64,000 bases of DNA from positions 156,391 through 220,390 of the forward strand of contig CDMY01000869.1 in NCBI GenBank assembly GCA_001179505.1. Direction: 5' to 3'. Under the pieces are notes generated by a model. The model saw only the letters and a list, made by a program, of their open reading frames with translations, did not search any database and was not told the origin of the DNA. This stretch comes from Vitrella brassicaformis. Taxonomy: Eukaryota > Sar > Vitrellaceae. The translations under genes and the position numbers were made by a program. The first letter of the stretch is position 1; every line of letters begins with the position of its first letter. Shown in pieces: positions 25,901 to 39,812 of this stretch.

Positions 25901-28900
25901 GCGCGGCACGTCGTTCGCCCCCGACCTGTCAGACGTCTACTGCTGGCTGCTCGGGCAGACGGCCGTCCTCGAGTGCCTCTTCCTCAACCATCTGCTCGCA
26001 CCACAGCGCTGCACGGCACCGACACAAGGCGACACACCCAGCACTTCAGCAGAGGATGGAGGGAGTGACGTACCTTCGCCGCAACACACCACCCAGTTCA
26101 ACGCGGTGCCGCTGCAGATGAGTGTGCTCACCACCAACAACGCCGCCTTCTGCTCGTCGCGCGGCGGTGTGGCAGACGTGCCCGCCATCCACACGCCGTC
26201 CGAGTGGGAGGACACACTGCTCGCGAGTTTGCGGTGGCTGCTGTCGAGTCTGCCGGCACTGCTGGCGGCCCGCTACACGCGGTTCTCAGAGGCCAAGAGT
26301 GCGCTGTGCCGGCTGCTCCACCACCTGCTGGTGCTGCTCCCATCCAACAGCATCCGACAGGAGATCGCCGCATTCGCACAGCTGCGGCTATTCGACGCAC
26401 AGGTGCAGCGTCATGGCTCTGGTGCGATCGCGATGGCCACACAGCCCTTCTGGCTGGCCGAGTCTTGCGTGGCCATCGCGTCTCGGCACCGCCACACTCT
26501 CCCGCCGCATGTGGTGAATCGGCTGCTGGCGTTCTCTGTGTCGATCGGCGAGAGCCTCAAGTCGCGCCACCTGGTCGTGCAGGCCGCCAGCCTGTTCAGC
26601 GCACTCCACCAGCACCAGCAACATCCCGCTGTCAACAATACACTCAAGGAGCTCCACCTCTCAGGTGAGCGATCAGACCACACCGAAAGCCCAGCCTCAG
26701 TTATATGTTCAATGTGCTGCGTGTATGTGTGTACCAAACAGCTTGTCTGCCCTCTGTCTGGCATGAGTGTCTGGAACTGGAGGTGACGGCCGAGGGCGAG
26801 GCGGGCGAGGGCAACAGTGTCGCTGGGGCCATGCTGGCCGCCACGCCAGGCGACAGTGAGGTGGTCGAGGACGCCATGCTCGCCAGAAGCGGCACTGCAC
26901 TCTTGATGCGGCCCACACTCTCAGACTGGGGCATCTCCCACCCCCCGACACCCCCCGAAGCCATCGGCCCCGCCCCCCTCCCACCCCACTCGATGGCGCT
27001 CCTTCACGCGGCCGTCGCTCGCAGCGTCGACACCCTCCTCCCGTTCTTCCTCAACGAGACCGAGGATGAGGTGGTCGCCACCACACCCACACACGGCAAG
27101 TCTCGCCGTGCGGGGATGTTCTTCCAGACCGTCCACGAGACAGGGGCGGCGGCTGCGGCCGCCGCTAGTGCAGGGGCGGGAGGCACGGACGAAGCGACGC
27201 GGCGGCATCCGTTGTTGCAGTCGACAGACGGATTCTGGATGCCGAGTCTATCCAAGAGCGCCTTCCAGGCCGTCATTGGGCTGCTGAGAGTGCTCTGGCT
27301 GGCGACCAAGGTCTCGTGTCCTGCCCCAGCTGACGCGCCGGATGCGCCTGAGGTGCACGACTGCAGCTCGCTGGACTCCGGGGTGTGGCTGGGTATCCAT
27401 CTGGTGGTCTTCTGGCTGCACCGACTGCTCGAGGGCAAGACCACCAAGAGCACCAACGAGGCCACACAGAAGGAGATCCGGGCCTTCGCGTCGGCCATCT
27501 GGCTGGAGCTGGCGGAGCTGCTGGCGATCAGTGAGCGGCACGGCCTCCCCTTCTCGTGCAATTACCCCGTCATGAACAACAAGGCCAGCAGGCGCATCGT
27601 GTCCAGCCAGACCGGCAAACCAAGATGCTCATTCGCACTCTTCCTCGACACATCCGCCGTTCTCAACGATCGCATCAACGCGGGAGGAGCTCTCGAGTCA
27701 CAGGGGGGCCAGGCAGCCGGCGAGGGCACGCGGCTGCTGTCCGTGGCCACCCTCAGAGGCCGGCTGATGGCTCTGCTGCAGCGAACAGTGAACCTCAGCG
27801 TCACATCGGCTGTGGTGGCCACCAGCCCCACTGAGCCCTCTTCGTCTAATCGCAACCACCGGCGCGCGGCCCCGGCAGCAGCGGCCGCAGGTGCAGCCCG
27901 CACGCAGCAGCGAGCATCGGCGGCCCCGCAGCTGGACCCAGAAGACGATGCAGACGACTTCGGAATGCGCACACCACCCAGGCCCGGCCAGGATGGAGGC
28001 CATCAGGGTGCGGACATGGCTGATGCCTTCTTCGAGGATCAGCAGGGGGACAGAGACGGGAGGGCCCAGGGCAAGCCAACCGACATGGAGATCGAGTGGC
28101 AACTGCCGCGGCACGGCGGGCCGAAAGGCGCTACCCCTGCAGAGTCGGAGCTTCTCTCGACCTTTCTGCCTTCTCGGGCGGCGGTGATCCGTATCCAGGT
28201 GGACCTGCTGGTCAATCCTGCACGGACTGTCGGGCCGGTGGATGAAGCCACAGACAGACTCTACAGCGGCATGCTGAAGGTGAGACTCTCACATCACGCA
28301 GGCACCCCATCAATCGCAGGGCACGCTGTCATCACGCATGTGTGCATTTCAGGCACTGGAGTCACTGGTAATGGACGAGCAAGTGGCGGATCGGCAGCAG
28401 GCTCGACGCAGCGGGGAGGAGGAGACCGCCTCAAGAATGCCCTGCGCCCAGCAGATGGGAGTCTTCGCACTGGTCGTCACCGCACTCGTGTCCAGACGCC
28501 CACCGATCCACCTGTCAGGTGCCATGACCATTGTGGGGATGCTGTGCCGGTGCGCCATTCGCCTTGCGGCCCTGAATGTGCAAATGGCGCTCATGGTGGT
28601 GTTTCCCCTCTGCCGGCTGGTGCTGTGGGCCATCGACACCAGCCGCAGCGCCGGCAAGGAGTGGGAGCTGTGCGGCGTGCTCACGCACCTCACGGGCGGC
28701 AACGACTCGCCCGCAGTGGTGTGCCGGCTGCTGAGCAGCCTGGCCAAGCGACACAAGATCTTCACTCCCCACCACCACGTTGCCTTCGGCGTCATGGCGG
28801 CGTCGACGCTCCGGTTCCTCCAGAGGTGGGCGGGCTCAGGGGTGGACTGGCCATGCGCGTACACAAACAGACAGACACTCGTGTGTGTCTGGTCGTAGGA

Positions 28901-31900
28901 ACAAGCATCGTGTGGCACCAGACGTGATTGAGACGCTGTGCACTATCGTGATGAACAGGGTCCCAAACCTCATTCTTGACGCCAACACCAACCCTGAAGT
29001 GAGTGAGTGAATTCAGGAGACACAGCCGACAGGGCAGGCAAGGATCGCCCTCTTCTGTGTCCATCCATCTGCATCTCCCATGCAGGTGCGTCTGGTTGCT
29101 GCAGCATGGTGCACTGCTCCTCTGTAAGCCATGATTGCAACGACAGAAGCCATGATTGCAACGACAGACCTGCTGAGTGTCAATGTATCGTTTGTGCATC
29201 TCTGATCATGGGTCAGCATGGAGGTGTTTCCCGCGGCTGAGGTGTCGGAGGAGTTCAAGTCCAAGGCTCTCAAGCGCCTCGAGCAGCTGCAGGGCGGCAA
29301 CAAGGAAGTGAAGATCGACCAAGACGTCAGACAGCTCCTGCACAAGCACGGCATATCGGTGGAGGCCGACGCATTCCAGGCGCTCATTTCAGCCCACCAC
29401 GTGGCCGACGTCCTCTCCCTCGCTCGCGCTGGCATCGCCGCGCCCGAGATCACTGTCGACTTCCTCACATCGATATGCGCGGTGGCGAGGGAGCCATCCC
29501 TGGTCCAAGTGTGCTTCTTGGCCATCCGGCACATGGATCAGTCGCTGATGCAGGAGCAGCCGACACTGCTCGCCAGGCACATGCAGCACATCGCCGCGGG
29601 CTGGATCCGACGCAAGCTGCCTCTGGGGCAGTTTCCGACCCAGCTGTTCGATGGCGGTGCGAGTCATTCGGACTTCTTGTGGTCCAACTCGGCGATGCTG
29701 GTGAGTGCGTGCATCCTCGGCGGGCTGGAGCCCAACAAAGTCATGCCCTGCTTCCGCGAAGCACTCGGCCTCAAGAGGGTACGCCAGGCACACGCACAGA
29801 GAGAGACGGGCTCCAGCTGCATGCTGGCTTTGTGTGCGCGCTGTGTGTGGATGTCGTCAGGACAATCAGGAGAAGGGACCCGAGCTCCGCGACGCCGTGG
29901 CGCCAGCGTTGGTGGCGATCCTGCTGATGATCAAGGGGCAGAACGGCGGTGCGTCTGAATATCTGAAGCAGCTGCTCGGCAGCGGCAACATCATCAGTGT
30001 GCTCAAGCAGCACCTGCGGTCATCGGTGCTGTCGAGCATGCTGCGCTTCAAAGCCCAGCCCCGCGATGCCGTCGCGGCCGTCGCCTTCCCCAGCCTGCAG
30101 GCCGCCCTCTCCGAGGTCATCCCCACACCCATCGACAGCTACCCCAACCTGGACGCCTTCGTCAGTGCCAACTTCAAACACATGCTCCTCGTACTCGACA
30201 GCGCCGTCCTGCTCTCGCACGGAGACGGTGCGACCCCAGACAAGGCCGCGGCTGGCTGTTTCCAGGACTTCCTGCGCATGACGTCGTGTGTGCTCAAGCA
30301 GACGTCGCACGTCCGCCACCTCATCAACTTCCTCTTGCGACACCTCAAAAGCGCCATGGAGGCACGCGAGTCGGCGGGCGGGCGGATGGTCAAGACGGCC
30401 GGCAGCTGGCCGGATGTGCGGCAGTCCTGGATGGTGGACGGAGGGGCGCTGGCAGCCCCAGAGGAGACCAACGAGAAGTGGCAGCGGACGCTCAGCGACG
30501 AGGTGTGCCGCATTCTGAGGGAGTGCACCGACGCCATCCTCCTGCAGCTGTTCGACCGCCCTGCTCCGGGCATCATGGATCTCCTGCTCGAGCTCGTCGT
30601 CAAGAAGTACGGCGGTCTCATGGTTAGCCGGGAGGGCAGCAGCAGCAGCAGCGGAGGGGCGGACGGCAGCTGCGACGAGCCCAGCGTGACGATGGCCACC
30701 TGCCCCGTCTTCAAAATCGTCGGCGAGGCCGTCCTTCGCCTGCTGCCCCTTCGCTGCACGAGGTTCAACACGAGAGGCCGCACACAGGCGGACACGCCCA
30801 GTGTGGTTGAGGTGTTGGGACCCTCCTTCGTTCCATTCTTTGCCGCTGCAGACATCATCCCCGACACAGCAGCCGTGGCCGTCAATTCTGTCGCAGCACA
30901 CTGTCTGCAGCACATCCAAGAAAGCCTCCGAGCACAAACGGATACTGCAGCGGCGCAATTAGGCAAGAGGCGACGCAGCGGCACAAAGGCAGCCGCCGCA
31001 GAGGGCGAGCCAGCGGCCAAGAAGAAGAAGCCCGCCCAAGAGGATGCGGCTCGACCGGGGGTCGAGCCAGTGCCGATGGACACCGATGATGCCGACAATG
31101 AGCCACTGTGGCCGTCTGCAGAGGCGACGGAGGCGGTGCTGGCCGCATCGGGTGGTGACGCCGTCTTGTCTCCAGAGGACCGGCTGAGGCTCTTCATGGA
31201 TGAGCTCACCGACCACGACCAGCGGGCATGCGACAACCGTACTCGCATGGCCGCCGCCAAATCGTGGGCGGACCGCCTCTCCAACAGTTTCGGCTCCGCT
31301 TTGCTCCTCCGGCGTGTGGCGGCGATATGTCTGTGGCTGAAAGGGGCCAAGGCACACGCCAGCGCCGTGAGGGCCAGTGGAGAGTCGGCCCCGGCAGGAC
31401 CACGGGTGTTTGTGAGCATGGTGGTGCGGCACCTGGTCAACATCTCCAGACTCGGGACGTCGGACCATCTCCCCGAGGCGTGGAAGCTGCAGACGGCCCG
31501 GCTGCTTAGCCATGAGGGTCTGCGTGATACCAAGCTCGTGTCCGATGCTCTCCGTCAGGACCTATCCGCCAACCTCGCCCGTGATGCCACCATGGCCTTC
31601 GACCTCGTCTGGACCTCTGAATACGGCACACCAGACCCGCGGAACCAAGCCGTGGACGGCGAACGCCCACTCATCGTGCGAGAGCTGGGCCTGGTGGTGC
31701 CCTCCGTCGCTGTGCTTGGCTTCCTCTTCGCTGTCACGTCGCTCAACCACACGGTCAAGACTGTGCGAGAGGTGGGTTTGAGGACCCTTGAGGCGCTGGT
31801 GGGTGATCCGGTGTTCCAGCGGTGTCGGCAGTGTTTGGCGCGACAGCTGGAGGTGTCGCTGGGAGACATGACTGAGATGGCCGCTGGTGCCGCGGGAGAG

Positions 31901-34900
31901 GGGGAGAGGGATGGGGAGATTGACGTGTCCGCACTCAACTGGGAGGGGTGCTGGGCGCTGCCTACCGACGCAGATGGTGCCACGAAGTCGAACGAAGGTC
32001 AGAGACTCAGACATTTCTCCGAGGCAGCGTGTCGCATTGGTGGTCTTTCAGGGTACGACTCGTGGCTGTGCCATCTGAGCGCTTCGCTGCTGTGTCCGAC
32101 ATCGGACGAAGTCAAGCTGCCACGACAAGAAACAGCAAACGTGAGCACCGGTCGATAAATGAAGGGACGGCACCCAAACATCAATCGCGGTTCTATCTTG
32201 GTCTTTTCAGCTGTATCGTCGTCTGGTGCCAATGGCCATGCGCAGCCCCGGCTTCGCTCGTGCTGTCCTGCCGCTGTTGCTACTCGAGTACGTCACGGCA
32301 TTCACCCCTCTCGCATGCAAGATCGCGGACATGATGAACCGACACATATTCGTCAACGCGAGCACCACCACTGACGACCACACGGCAACCGATCCAGCAC
32401 CAGCTGCAGCAGCTGCAGCCGGACCGAGGGCGGACAAAGGGTGCAGTGCCGCTGCCAGCACCGCTGATGCTGCAGGCGAGGGGAGCGACAGGCGGACCAA
32501 CCATGCGAGCCGGATGGCGGTGGCTCAGTTCCTGCGTGCGCTGCAGTTGATGCGGCTGTCCCTCACGACTGTCCTCTACCAGGCGGTGCCCTTTTTCACC
32601 GAGCAGGGCAACGACCAGCAGGAGCAGGGGCGGCGATCGCGGGCGTTTTGGAACACGCTGGACCTCCAGGCAGTGTCCGACGCTGCGTACAAGATCGGCA
32701 TGCCGGCCGACGCCATTGTGTACCTGGAGCTGCAGATGACCAAGATGTTCCCCAACCTCAGCCCCGACAAGGCCTTCCTCACTATGCAGGTGCAGACGCG
32801 CCTGGCGAGCTCGGGGGAATCATCGCAGGACCAAAGGGCCGAGGCGCCGCCGGTCGAGGACTCAGACATCAACGCTTCCTTCCAGCGGCCGCCGCATGCC
32901 GTGTGGGAGCTCGTTAAGTCGAGCCAGCAGCTCTCCTTCGACCTGGGGGATCCCCTTCACGGCAGCCTCTCGAGCTGGGCACACGAGGCCGTGGTCCTAT
33001 CAGAAGCCGGCAGACACAACGCATCCTCGATGACCCTGCTGCACCAGCCCAGTGGCGACACTGACATGACGACTGATGTTGACAGCCGAGTCGGACAGAT
33101 ATCGACCGTATTTCAGCAGAATGGCCTCCAAAACATCCTGCTGGGGTACCTGGACGGCCTGTGGCCTCAGGATGGCTCGGCGGCTGATGTGGCTCGTCAG
33201 GTGGACCCGAGCAGCGACCGACGGCAGCTGGAGGTATGGGAGCAGCGGATGGAGGCCCTGTGGCGGCTCCGCCAATGGGGGGCCATCACGTCGGCTGCAC
33301 ATGTGCCGCAGTGGCTCGAGCGCCACGGTGAGGCTTTCCACGTCCACCTCTACCAGACCCTCAGCAACCTCAAGACGCATTCGGATCGCATGCGGCAGCT
33401 GACAATGGCAGATGACATGGACGTGCAGATGAGCACCGCCGCTGCTGCTGAGGCCCACCACCCCCGCTTGCTGGAGCAGGTGGAGCATGCCCTCCTCAAC
33501 ACGCTGCAGACCATCCGCATCGGCGAATGGTGCTCGCCACCCGATCTCTTCACGGCCGTCATGCGCATCCGCATGACCGAAGCTGTCAGAGAGGCGGCCG
33601 GGTGTCTGCTGGACCACCAACGGCCGCAGGATGCTGAGGCGAGCATCATCAAGCTCCAGCAGTCCTGGTCTCGCGACCTGTCGACCTTCCTGGACCCATT
33701 CTCCGTCACGCCAGTCCTCTACCCACTGGTGGAGCCACTCGCAGCTCTGCAGGTGTCGGCGCTCAGCTGCTGCGGCCAGCCCAAGCCCCTCTACCAGCAC
33801 CTACTCGAGCTGGGCAAGGCCACACGCAGGAACGGCCGCATCCAACAGGCCTTGACGCTGCTGCATGAGACCAACCGGGCACTTTTGCAACCAACCGTGG
33901 CCACACGGATCGATCTGGGCCGTGGCGGCGGTCTGCCTGCTTCGTTTCTGGTCAAGTGGGAGCTGGCTCAATGTTTCTGGGAGTCAGAGGACACCCGCCG
34001 TGCCCTCAAACTCGCAAGCAGTCTCGCGGCCCATGCGCTGCAAGCCGCCACAAGCACAGGCCAGCCGGGAGGCAGCCGTGGCCGCGGTGGCGGTGGCGGT
34101 GGTGGTGTGAGTGGGTCAGATCTGGTGCACGTGTGTGAGGTGCTGAGCCGGACGGGCGAGTGGCTGTTCGCGTCCCGCTGGGTGGATGCCAATGTGGTGC
34201 GGAGGAAGTACCTGGAGCCCGCCATGAAGCTGGGGTCGGTGGAGGGCGAGCAGCTGGCCAAAGCGAGTCTCGCCGCCATGCTCGACGAGCTCCTGAAGGT
34301 AAGTGGGTGGCTGGATATATGAATGCAACGACCAGACAGAGATGTCTGGATGTGTGTGTGTGTGTGTGTGTGCAGGCGCATCGACAGCGTCAGAGCTCGT
34401 TGGAGGCGATCAAGTCGCGGCAGATCCGAGAGCACGCCGAGGCGGAAATCGACAACTGCATCAAGGAAATGGAGGACAAGAGCACCGAAGCACATGTACA
34501 GTACACATCTCACAGGCGCACAGCACACCAAATCACTGTCATTCGTGCGTGGCGGGCAGCCGGGCTGAAGAGTTGTTGTCGGTGATGTTTGTTGTAAGGA
34601 AAAGAAGGCGTGGGCTTTGCACAAGGATCAGCTGGAGAAGAAGGTGCTTGGCGACAACAATGCACTCGAGGTGGAGCTGCAGCAGGTATGCAAGACACAC
34701 ACGTCATGCAGGCAGCCGCTGTGCGTGCGTACATCAATGCATTCATTTTCATCGTATCGCTTGCTTGTGCATGTTGAGCAGGTGAGTGGTTGGGCGGTGG
34801 ATGCGGCCACGCTCTACACCGATGCTCTCTCACAGAGCCACGTCAAGGACGCACCCAGGTACACGCACAGACAGATTGACCGAGTGAGATGGAGAGAGAG

Positions 34901-37621
34901 GCGCCAACGGCTGGCCATGTGTGTGTGTGGTCAACGTGCACATTGCCAGGTTGGCGTGTCGGTTGTTGGGTCTTCTGTTTGACTACGGGAGTGAGTTCGA
35001 GGAGCTGCCGGCCAACCTGACCAAAGCCGTCAACCAGCGGAAGATCCACATGCGGCACTTCCTGCCATTCATCTACCAGATCGCGTCACGGGTCACACCG
35101 CCGCCATTCACCCCATTCCAGGAGTGTATCGACGCACTCCTCAAAGCACTGGTACGGCAACAGCAGTCTTCGCACACTGCTGGACTTGACTGGTCGATTG
35201 AGTGATGGGGTGTGTGTGTGTGTGTGTTGCCTGCCTGCCTGCCCAGTGTCGCTCGTATGCCTTCCACTGCCTGTATCCTCTGATTGCGCTGCGAAACGGA
35301 GACAAGATACCCGCTGGCGCGTAAGCGATAGACGAGGGATGGTCGGTGCCCCCTCTCTCATTCATGTGCACGTGTTGTGTTGTGTTGTCCGTGTCTGTGT
35401 CGGTTTGATCCCGCAATGGTGCAGGAGAGGCAGGTCAGCCTTCACACCTCAGGTGAGGCAGTGAGCCAACGGCACGAAGGAATGAATGAATGCAAGCATC
35501 GCTCGACTTGCACCCTTTGTCGGTCGGCCGATGTGTGACTATCTTGTTCGCGCACTTGACTCACGTGTAGGCGCCCAAGATCGAGGGTGCGCAGCAGCTG
35601 CTCGACTATCTCAAGACCATCGACGGACTCCAGCAGGCCGTCAAGGCCACTGATGACCTCGTCGAGCTCTACATCGCCCTGTCCACCTATGGCGACGAAA
35701 GGACGCGGGAGATCGACATCAAGAAGGTCCCCAACTACCGCGCCGTCGCCAAGGGGCTCTCCCTCTTGCCCGTCCCAACCGCCGAGCTGCCCGAGAATGT
35801 CATGGGGGCTCTCGTCCGGGCGTCTGCCACTGCGGGCGGCAGGGGCTGGCAGCGAGGGAAGACGGTGTCGGACGGCAAGACTGGCGAGTGCGACGTCCCG
35901 CGGATCAATCGGTTTGTTGAGCGTGTTCAGGTGAGCGATACGGGTCTGTCCCATCCGCGGTTTGTCAAGATGTCTGACACGAGCGGCCGGGAGCACAAGC
36001 AGGTGGTCAAGGCGAAGGACGACCTCAGGCAGGACGCTGTCACACAACAGCTCTTCATGCTACTCAACAAGGTGGGTAGGCGTGCAGCCAGCAACCGAGC
36101 CACACAATGCGGTCGATCCCATCCCATCTCCCTTGCGCAGCCATCCGAGCGATCATTTTATGCGTGTGTGTGTGTTAACAGGTGTTCTCGTCGATCCCGC
36201 AGACCCGCCAGCGTGACATCCGTCTGCGGACCTACAAGGTGCTGCCCCTCTCGCCGCAGCACGGCGTGACCGAGTTTGTGCGCAACACCACCACCCTCGC
36301 AGAGTACCTCAAGGGCGCACACGAGCACTACCGGCCCAACGACTACTCATTCGACACGTGCCGCAAGCTCATCAAGGGCGTCGAGGACAACACCATCCCC
36401 AAATTGCGCGGTCAGGTCGGCCAATTGCGCGACAGGCTCCGCAACAAGAGCATTGGCGATAACGAGAGAAAGCGGCTGACGGCCGACGAGCGGGCCCTCC
36501 GTGAGCAGCTCGACAGAGCGACGGCCAACCTTCGGCGCAAGAAGATCAAGGTCTTCCGCGACGTCTGCGACAACTTCAAGCCTGTCATGCACGCATTCTT
36601 CCTCGAGAAATTCCCATCCACCCACGAATGGTGGGAGGGAGGGAGGGAAGGATGAATGGCTTGGCTTGGCGCGCCAGACGGTACCAGACCAACGAAACAA
36701 TCTGTATGTTTGCGTGTGTGCAGGTACTGCAACCGTCTTCGCTACGCGACGAGCGTGGCGGCCAACTCGATGGTGGGCTACATCGTGGGTCTGGGCGACC
36801 GGCACCTCAGCAACATCCTGCTGGACAACTCGACGGGCGAGCACGTGCACATTGACTTCGGCGTCATGTTCGATCAAGGCCGCACCATGGGCGTCCCGGA
36901 ACTCGTCCCCTTCCGCCTCACACGCGACACTGTGGCCGGTCTGGGGGCGCTGGGCGTCGAGGGCAACTTCCGCAGGCTGTGTGAGGCCACCCTGCAGGTG
37001 CTCCGCGAGTCCAACACCCTCGTGCTGGCGGTGCTCGAGGTCTTTCTGTACGACCCCCACTACCAGTGGTCCCTGAGCCCACGCAAGCGCTTCCAGCTGC
37101 AGCACACGCACGACAATGACAACTACGGCCAACAAGAACACACAGCCCAGAGCGTCAGGGGCCGGGGAGCGGCCGCCAACTCGGCCGCACAGCAGAGCTC
37201 TGCCGGTGGGCGGGGGGGTACGGCTGCGGCATCAGCAGCAGCTGCTGCTGGTGGTGGTGGTGGCGGTGGTGGCGGTGGTGGCGGGAATAGAGGGGCGAGG
37301 GGGCCGTCACCGGATGCGGGCGTGTTTGGCGAATACAATGCGGAAGACGAGAACGCCTTTGCAAACACGGCCATGATCACTGTAGGCCAGTAGTGCTGTA
37401 CATGGCTTCATGTGAAGCGTGCCATGAGGGCAATGGTGTGTCCGTCTGTCTGTCTGTTGTCTGTCTGTCGTGTTTGTCAGGTGCGCAATCGGTTGGCGGG
37501 TTTTGACGAGGGCGAGAACACGCCATTGCAGGTCTCGGTGCATGTGGAGCGGCTGCTCAACAACGCCATGAGGGAATCCAACCTGGCACCCATGTTCGCG
37601 GGATGGTCCGCATTCGTCTGA
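22990..37621 (+). CDS. ATM: ATM/Tel1 DNA-damage checkpoint kinase (PIKK)
   Basis: ATM is the PI3K-like protein kinase recruited to double-strand breaks by MRN. The N-terminus is TAN-like (residues 1-45, LDKLSDILKELG, TQRRKGLK). First exons are 22990-23071, 23146-23236, 23341-23365, 23469-23502, 23603-23845, 23946-24032, 24125-24188, 24275-24340; most of the HEAT-repeat solenoid lies in long exons from 25900 to 34300. A KKKK-rich basic patch near 30970-31040 could be a nuclear signal. The kinase domain covers about 35571-37090: DDLRQDAV, then catalytic GLGDRHLSNILL and metal-binding HIDFG (36784-36861). The FATC exon 37481-37621 ends in MFAGWSAFV, the ATM-type L..MF.GW tail, which separates it from ATR, TOR and DNA-PKcs. 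A polyA/polyG insertion lies between kinase and FATC (37085-37381). I did not verify every middle junction; total length should be roughly 3,500 residues. Confidence 0.95.
29126..29167. repeat. Perfect 21-bp tandem duplication in an ATM intron
   Basis: Two identical 21-bp copies, 29126-29146 and 29147-29167, lie in the intron after the short exon ending near 29123. They are too short to be a mobile element and look like a local slippage duplication. Confidence 0.9.
37231..37287 (+). repeat. In-frame polyAla/polyGly codon repeat in ATM
   Basis: GCA/GCT then GGT/GGC codon repeats encode runs of alanine and at least twelve glycines between the kinase domain and FATC. Confidence 0.9.
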
Positions 37622-38571
37622 CGATCGACTCACTCACTCATCGAGCAATTCAGCCACTGGCCGCCGCATGCATCCATCATGTGTGTGTGTGTTTATTTGG
37701 ATGGACGGGTGCGCAACGGCCGGGGGGGCAGCAGGCAAAGCAGGTGGGCGCATTTGTTTGTGTGAGGTGTGTGTACACATTCTAGAGAGAGGTGGGTGGA
37801 TATGTAGAGGTGGGTAGGTGGGTGAGGTGCATGGATATGTGGCTCTGTCTTTGTGTTGGCGTGTGGACTTTATTTATCAGTACATGGTGCAACACGACGT
37901 TGTATACGTACATGTGATGTGCCATAGATATCAGTAAGCCAATTGTACAAAACCAAACGGGGCCCGACGCACATGTAGGTAGCTCTTGCTTCCGTGTGTG
38001 TATATATGTGTGTGCGGATTCACGCCGGCCATCAATTGTGCTGAAGTTCCGGGTTTTTCACGCACTTTTTCACGAACCAGACGTGACATATAGATATACA
38101 TCGAACCGCGAAGGAGCCAACAAACAGGTCCCAAGTCAAACACGACATGTGGGCTCACACACACACACACTCACACATGCATACAAAAGACATTGCTCCT
38201 AGATCTCGGCACACGCCCTTCCTTTGCCTTGGCTGCCCCACACCCACCCACGCACACAGCCTGCAACTCGCTACGTGGCTACAAATAACCCCTGCTGCAG
38301 GCCGGCTGACCAGAATCCCTCTCTCTACACACGCACAGAGGATTGTTGGTCCGTCTTGCTACTGACGATAGGTACACACACCCGCAACATAGCTACATAA
38401 GTCCGGTGAGCGACGAGTGCATTCGCTCCTCATTTCCCGCCATCGGCCATGCCGCGCATGGTGTCGGTGTTCATCCTGTGGTAGCCGCGGGATATCCGCC
38501 GCTGCTCCTTCGTCATGTCATCCTCCACCGCATTGTTTCGACGCGAAGACCTCTTCCGCAACCTCGCACTC
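37622..38571. other. Convergent spacer between ATM and the PAN-domain gene
   Basis: No gene is visible. The first half carries GTGG/TGTG-rich 3' flank of ATM. The stretch 37860-38110 is noticeably more AT-rich than the genes. (CA)n occurs near 38157-38172. Open frames are short and have no family signal. Confidence 0.6.
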
Positions 38572-39790
38572 CTAGATGACGACACACGACACACTTATGT
38601 CTCCCTTGCTTTTCGTCCTGTGTCTCCCACTTAACGTGATGAGATCTGCAGGTGCGGTGAGGTATGTGAGTGAGCCGCGCCTCAGGACCAGCCTGGCCTT
38701 CTTGCCGCAGCAGCACGAACACAGGAAGAAACTCACCAGCAGAGACATCAGCGCCCCCGCCATTATGGGGTACTTGCGAGCCAGCCGCCAACACGCTTTG
38801 ACTCCACCAGACAGACGGCCTAACAAGGCTGAAAATAGACGAAGAAGAGGCATGCATACAAACATGCGTACAGACGACGGGGGGCTGGCTTGTCCATCTG
38901 ACTTACATAGGTCTGGCCGGAGTGTGTTGTCATCCTCCTCTCCTTCTTCCGCTCTTTTCTTCGTGATCTTCTTCGCACCTGTATCATCCCATACACCGGC
39001 AGGCAGGCAGGCAGACACACGAGACACACTCATCCATGGGTTCCCGGTATCCACGATTCGTATGTCTCGCCTCCTTCTCGCAGCTCACTTAGCCTTCTCC
39101 TCCTTGACGAGAATACCTCCCCCTTCCTCTGTTCCGTTCTGACTTTACACCTGGCAGGGCCTGACAGTGTCCCCTTCCGAGACACCACTCTGCTGCGAGA
39201 CAGTGGGCCCTTCTTGAGGCGGCATGTCTGTGACTCTTGCTCATAGGTGAAGGCTCCACACCCGGCATGGCGCGCGCACAGACGTTGGCAGCCGAGTGCA
39301 TCAGAGATGTTGGTAGCTGTTTGTTTGTCTGGTCCACTGATGTATGTATCCACGGCGAAACAGGCCAACCGGGCTGCACACAACACGACACAGAGAGGGG
39401 ACAAGAAGGACCAAAGTGTGCATGACATTGTGCACATGGGTGCCCATCTCTGTGTCTGTGCTCCTACCTGTGTGTGTCCGCCGGCTGGCCTTGACAGCCC
39501 GACGCATCAACATCAAGTCATGCAGCCGCCTTGTGTGGAGGCCTGTCCGCCCCCGCAGGAGCCGCAGGAGCTCCCTGCCGACCGTGCGCCTTCTGCCGAC
39601 AGATCGTGCCTGTCTCGCCATGAGTGCAGGTGAGTCTTGTGCAGCATCGGTGGCTTGCAGTGCCAGCCCCAACACAAGGGCGACACCTGAGGAGAAAGGC
39701 AACACAGTCCCGATTTGTTTTCTCTTGTCGCTTGTGCTCACCAATGAAGACCCGGCTCACCAAACGACAGCGGTTGTGCCGTGCAGCCAT
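38572..39790 (-). CDS. PAN/apple-domain protein with signal peptide and one C-terminal membrane segment
   Basis: PAN/apple modules bind proteins or carbohydrates outside the cell. Exons are 39790-39742, 39686-39468, 39373-39149 and 38978-38572, in phase, 299 residues. The first exon junction creates a signal-peptide core, VFIGVALVLGLALQATDA. An arginine-rich stretch follows, then a single PAN module: DTYISGPDKQ, LGCQRLCARHAGCGAFTYE, TCRLKKG, and a closing Cys after SGPAR, giving the expected Cys pattern. Near the C-terminus YPIMAGALMSLLVSFFLCS is a membrane segment followed by a CCCGKK motif and a short basic tail, so I infer a type I surface protein, perhaps palmitoylated. Exon 4 could hold one more small intron near 38830-38907. 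It is divergent from the TauE/SafE gene, with 108 bp between start codons. Confidence 0.78.
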
Positions 39791-39812
39791 ATTTTCTCTG
39801 GCGGGCCCCACT

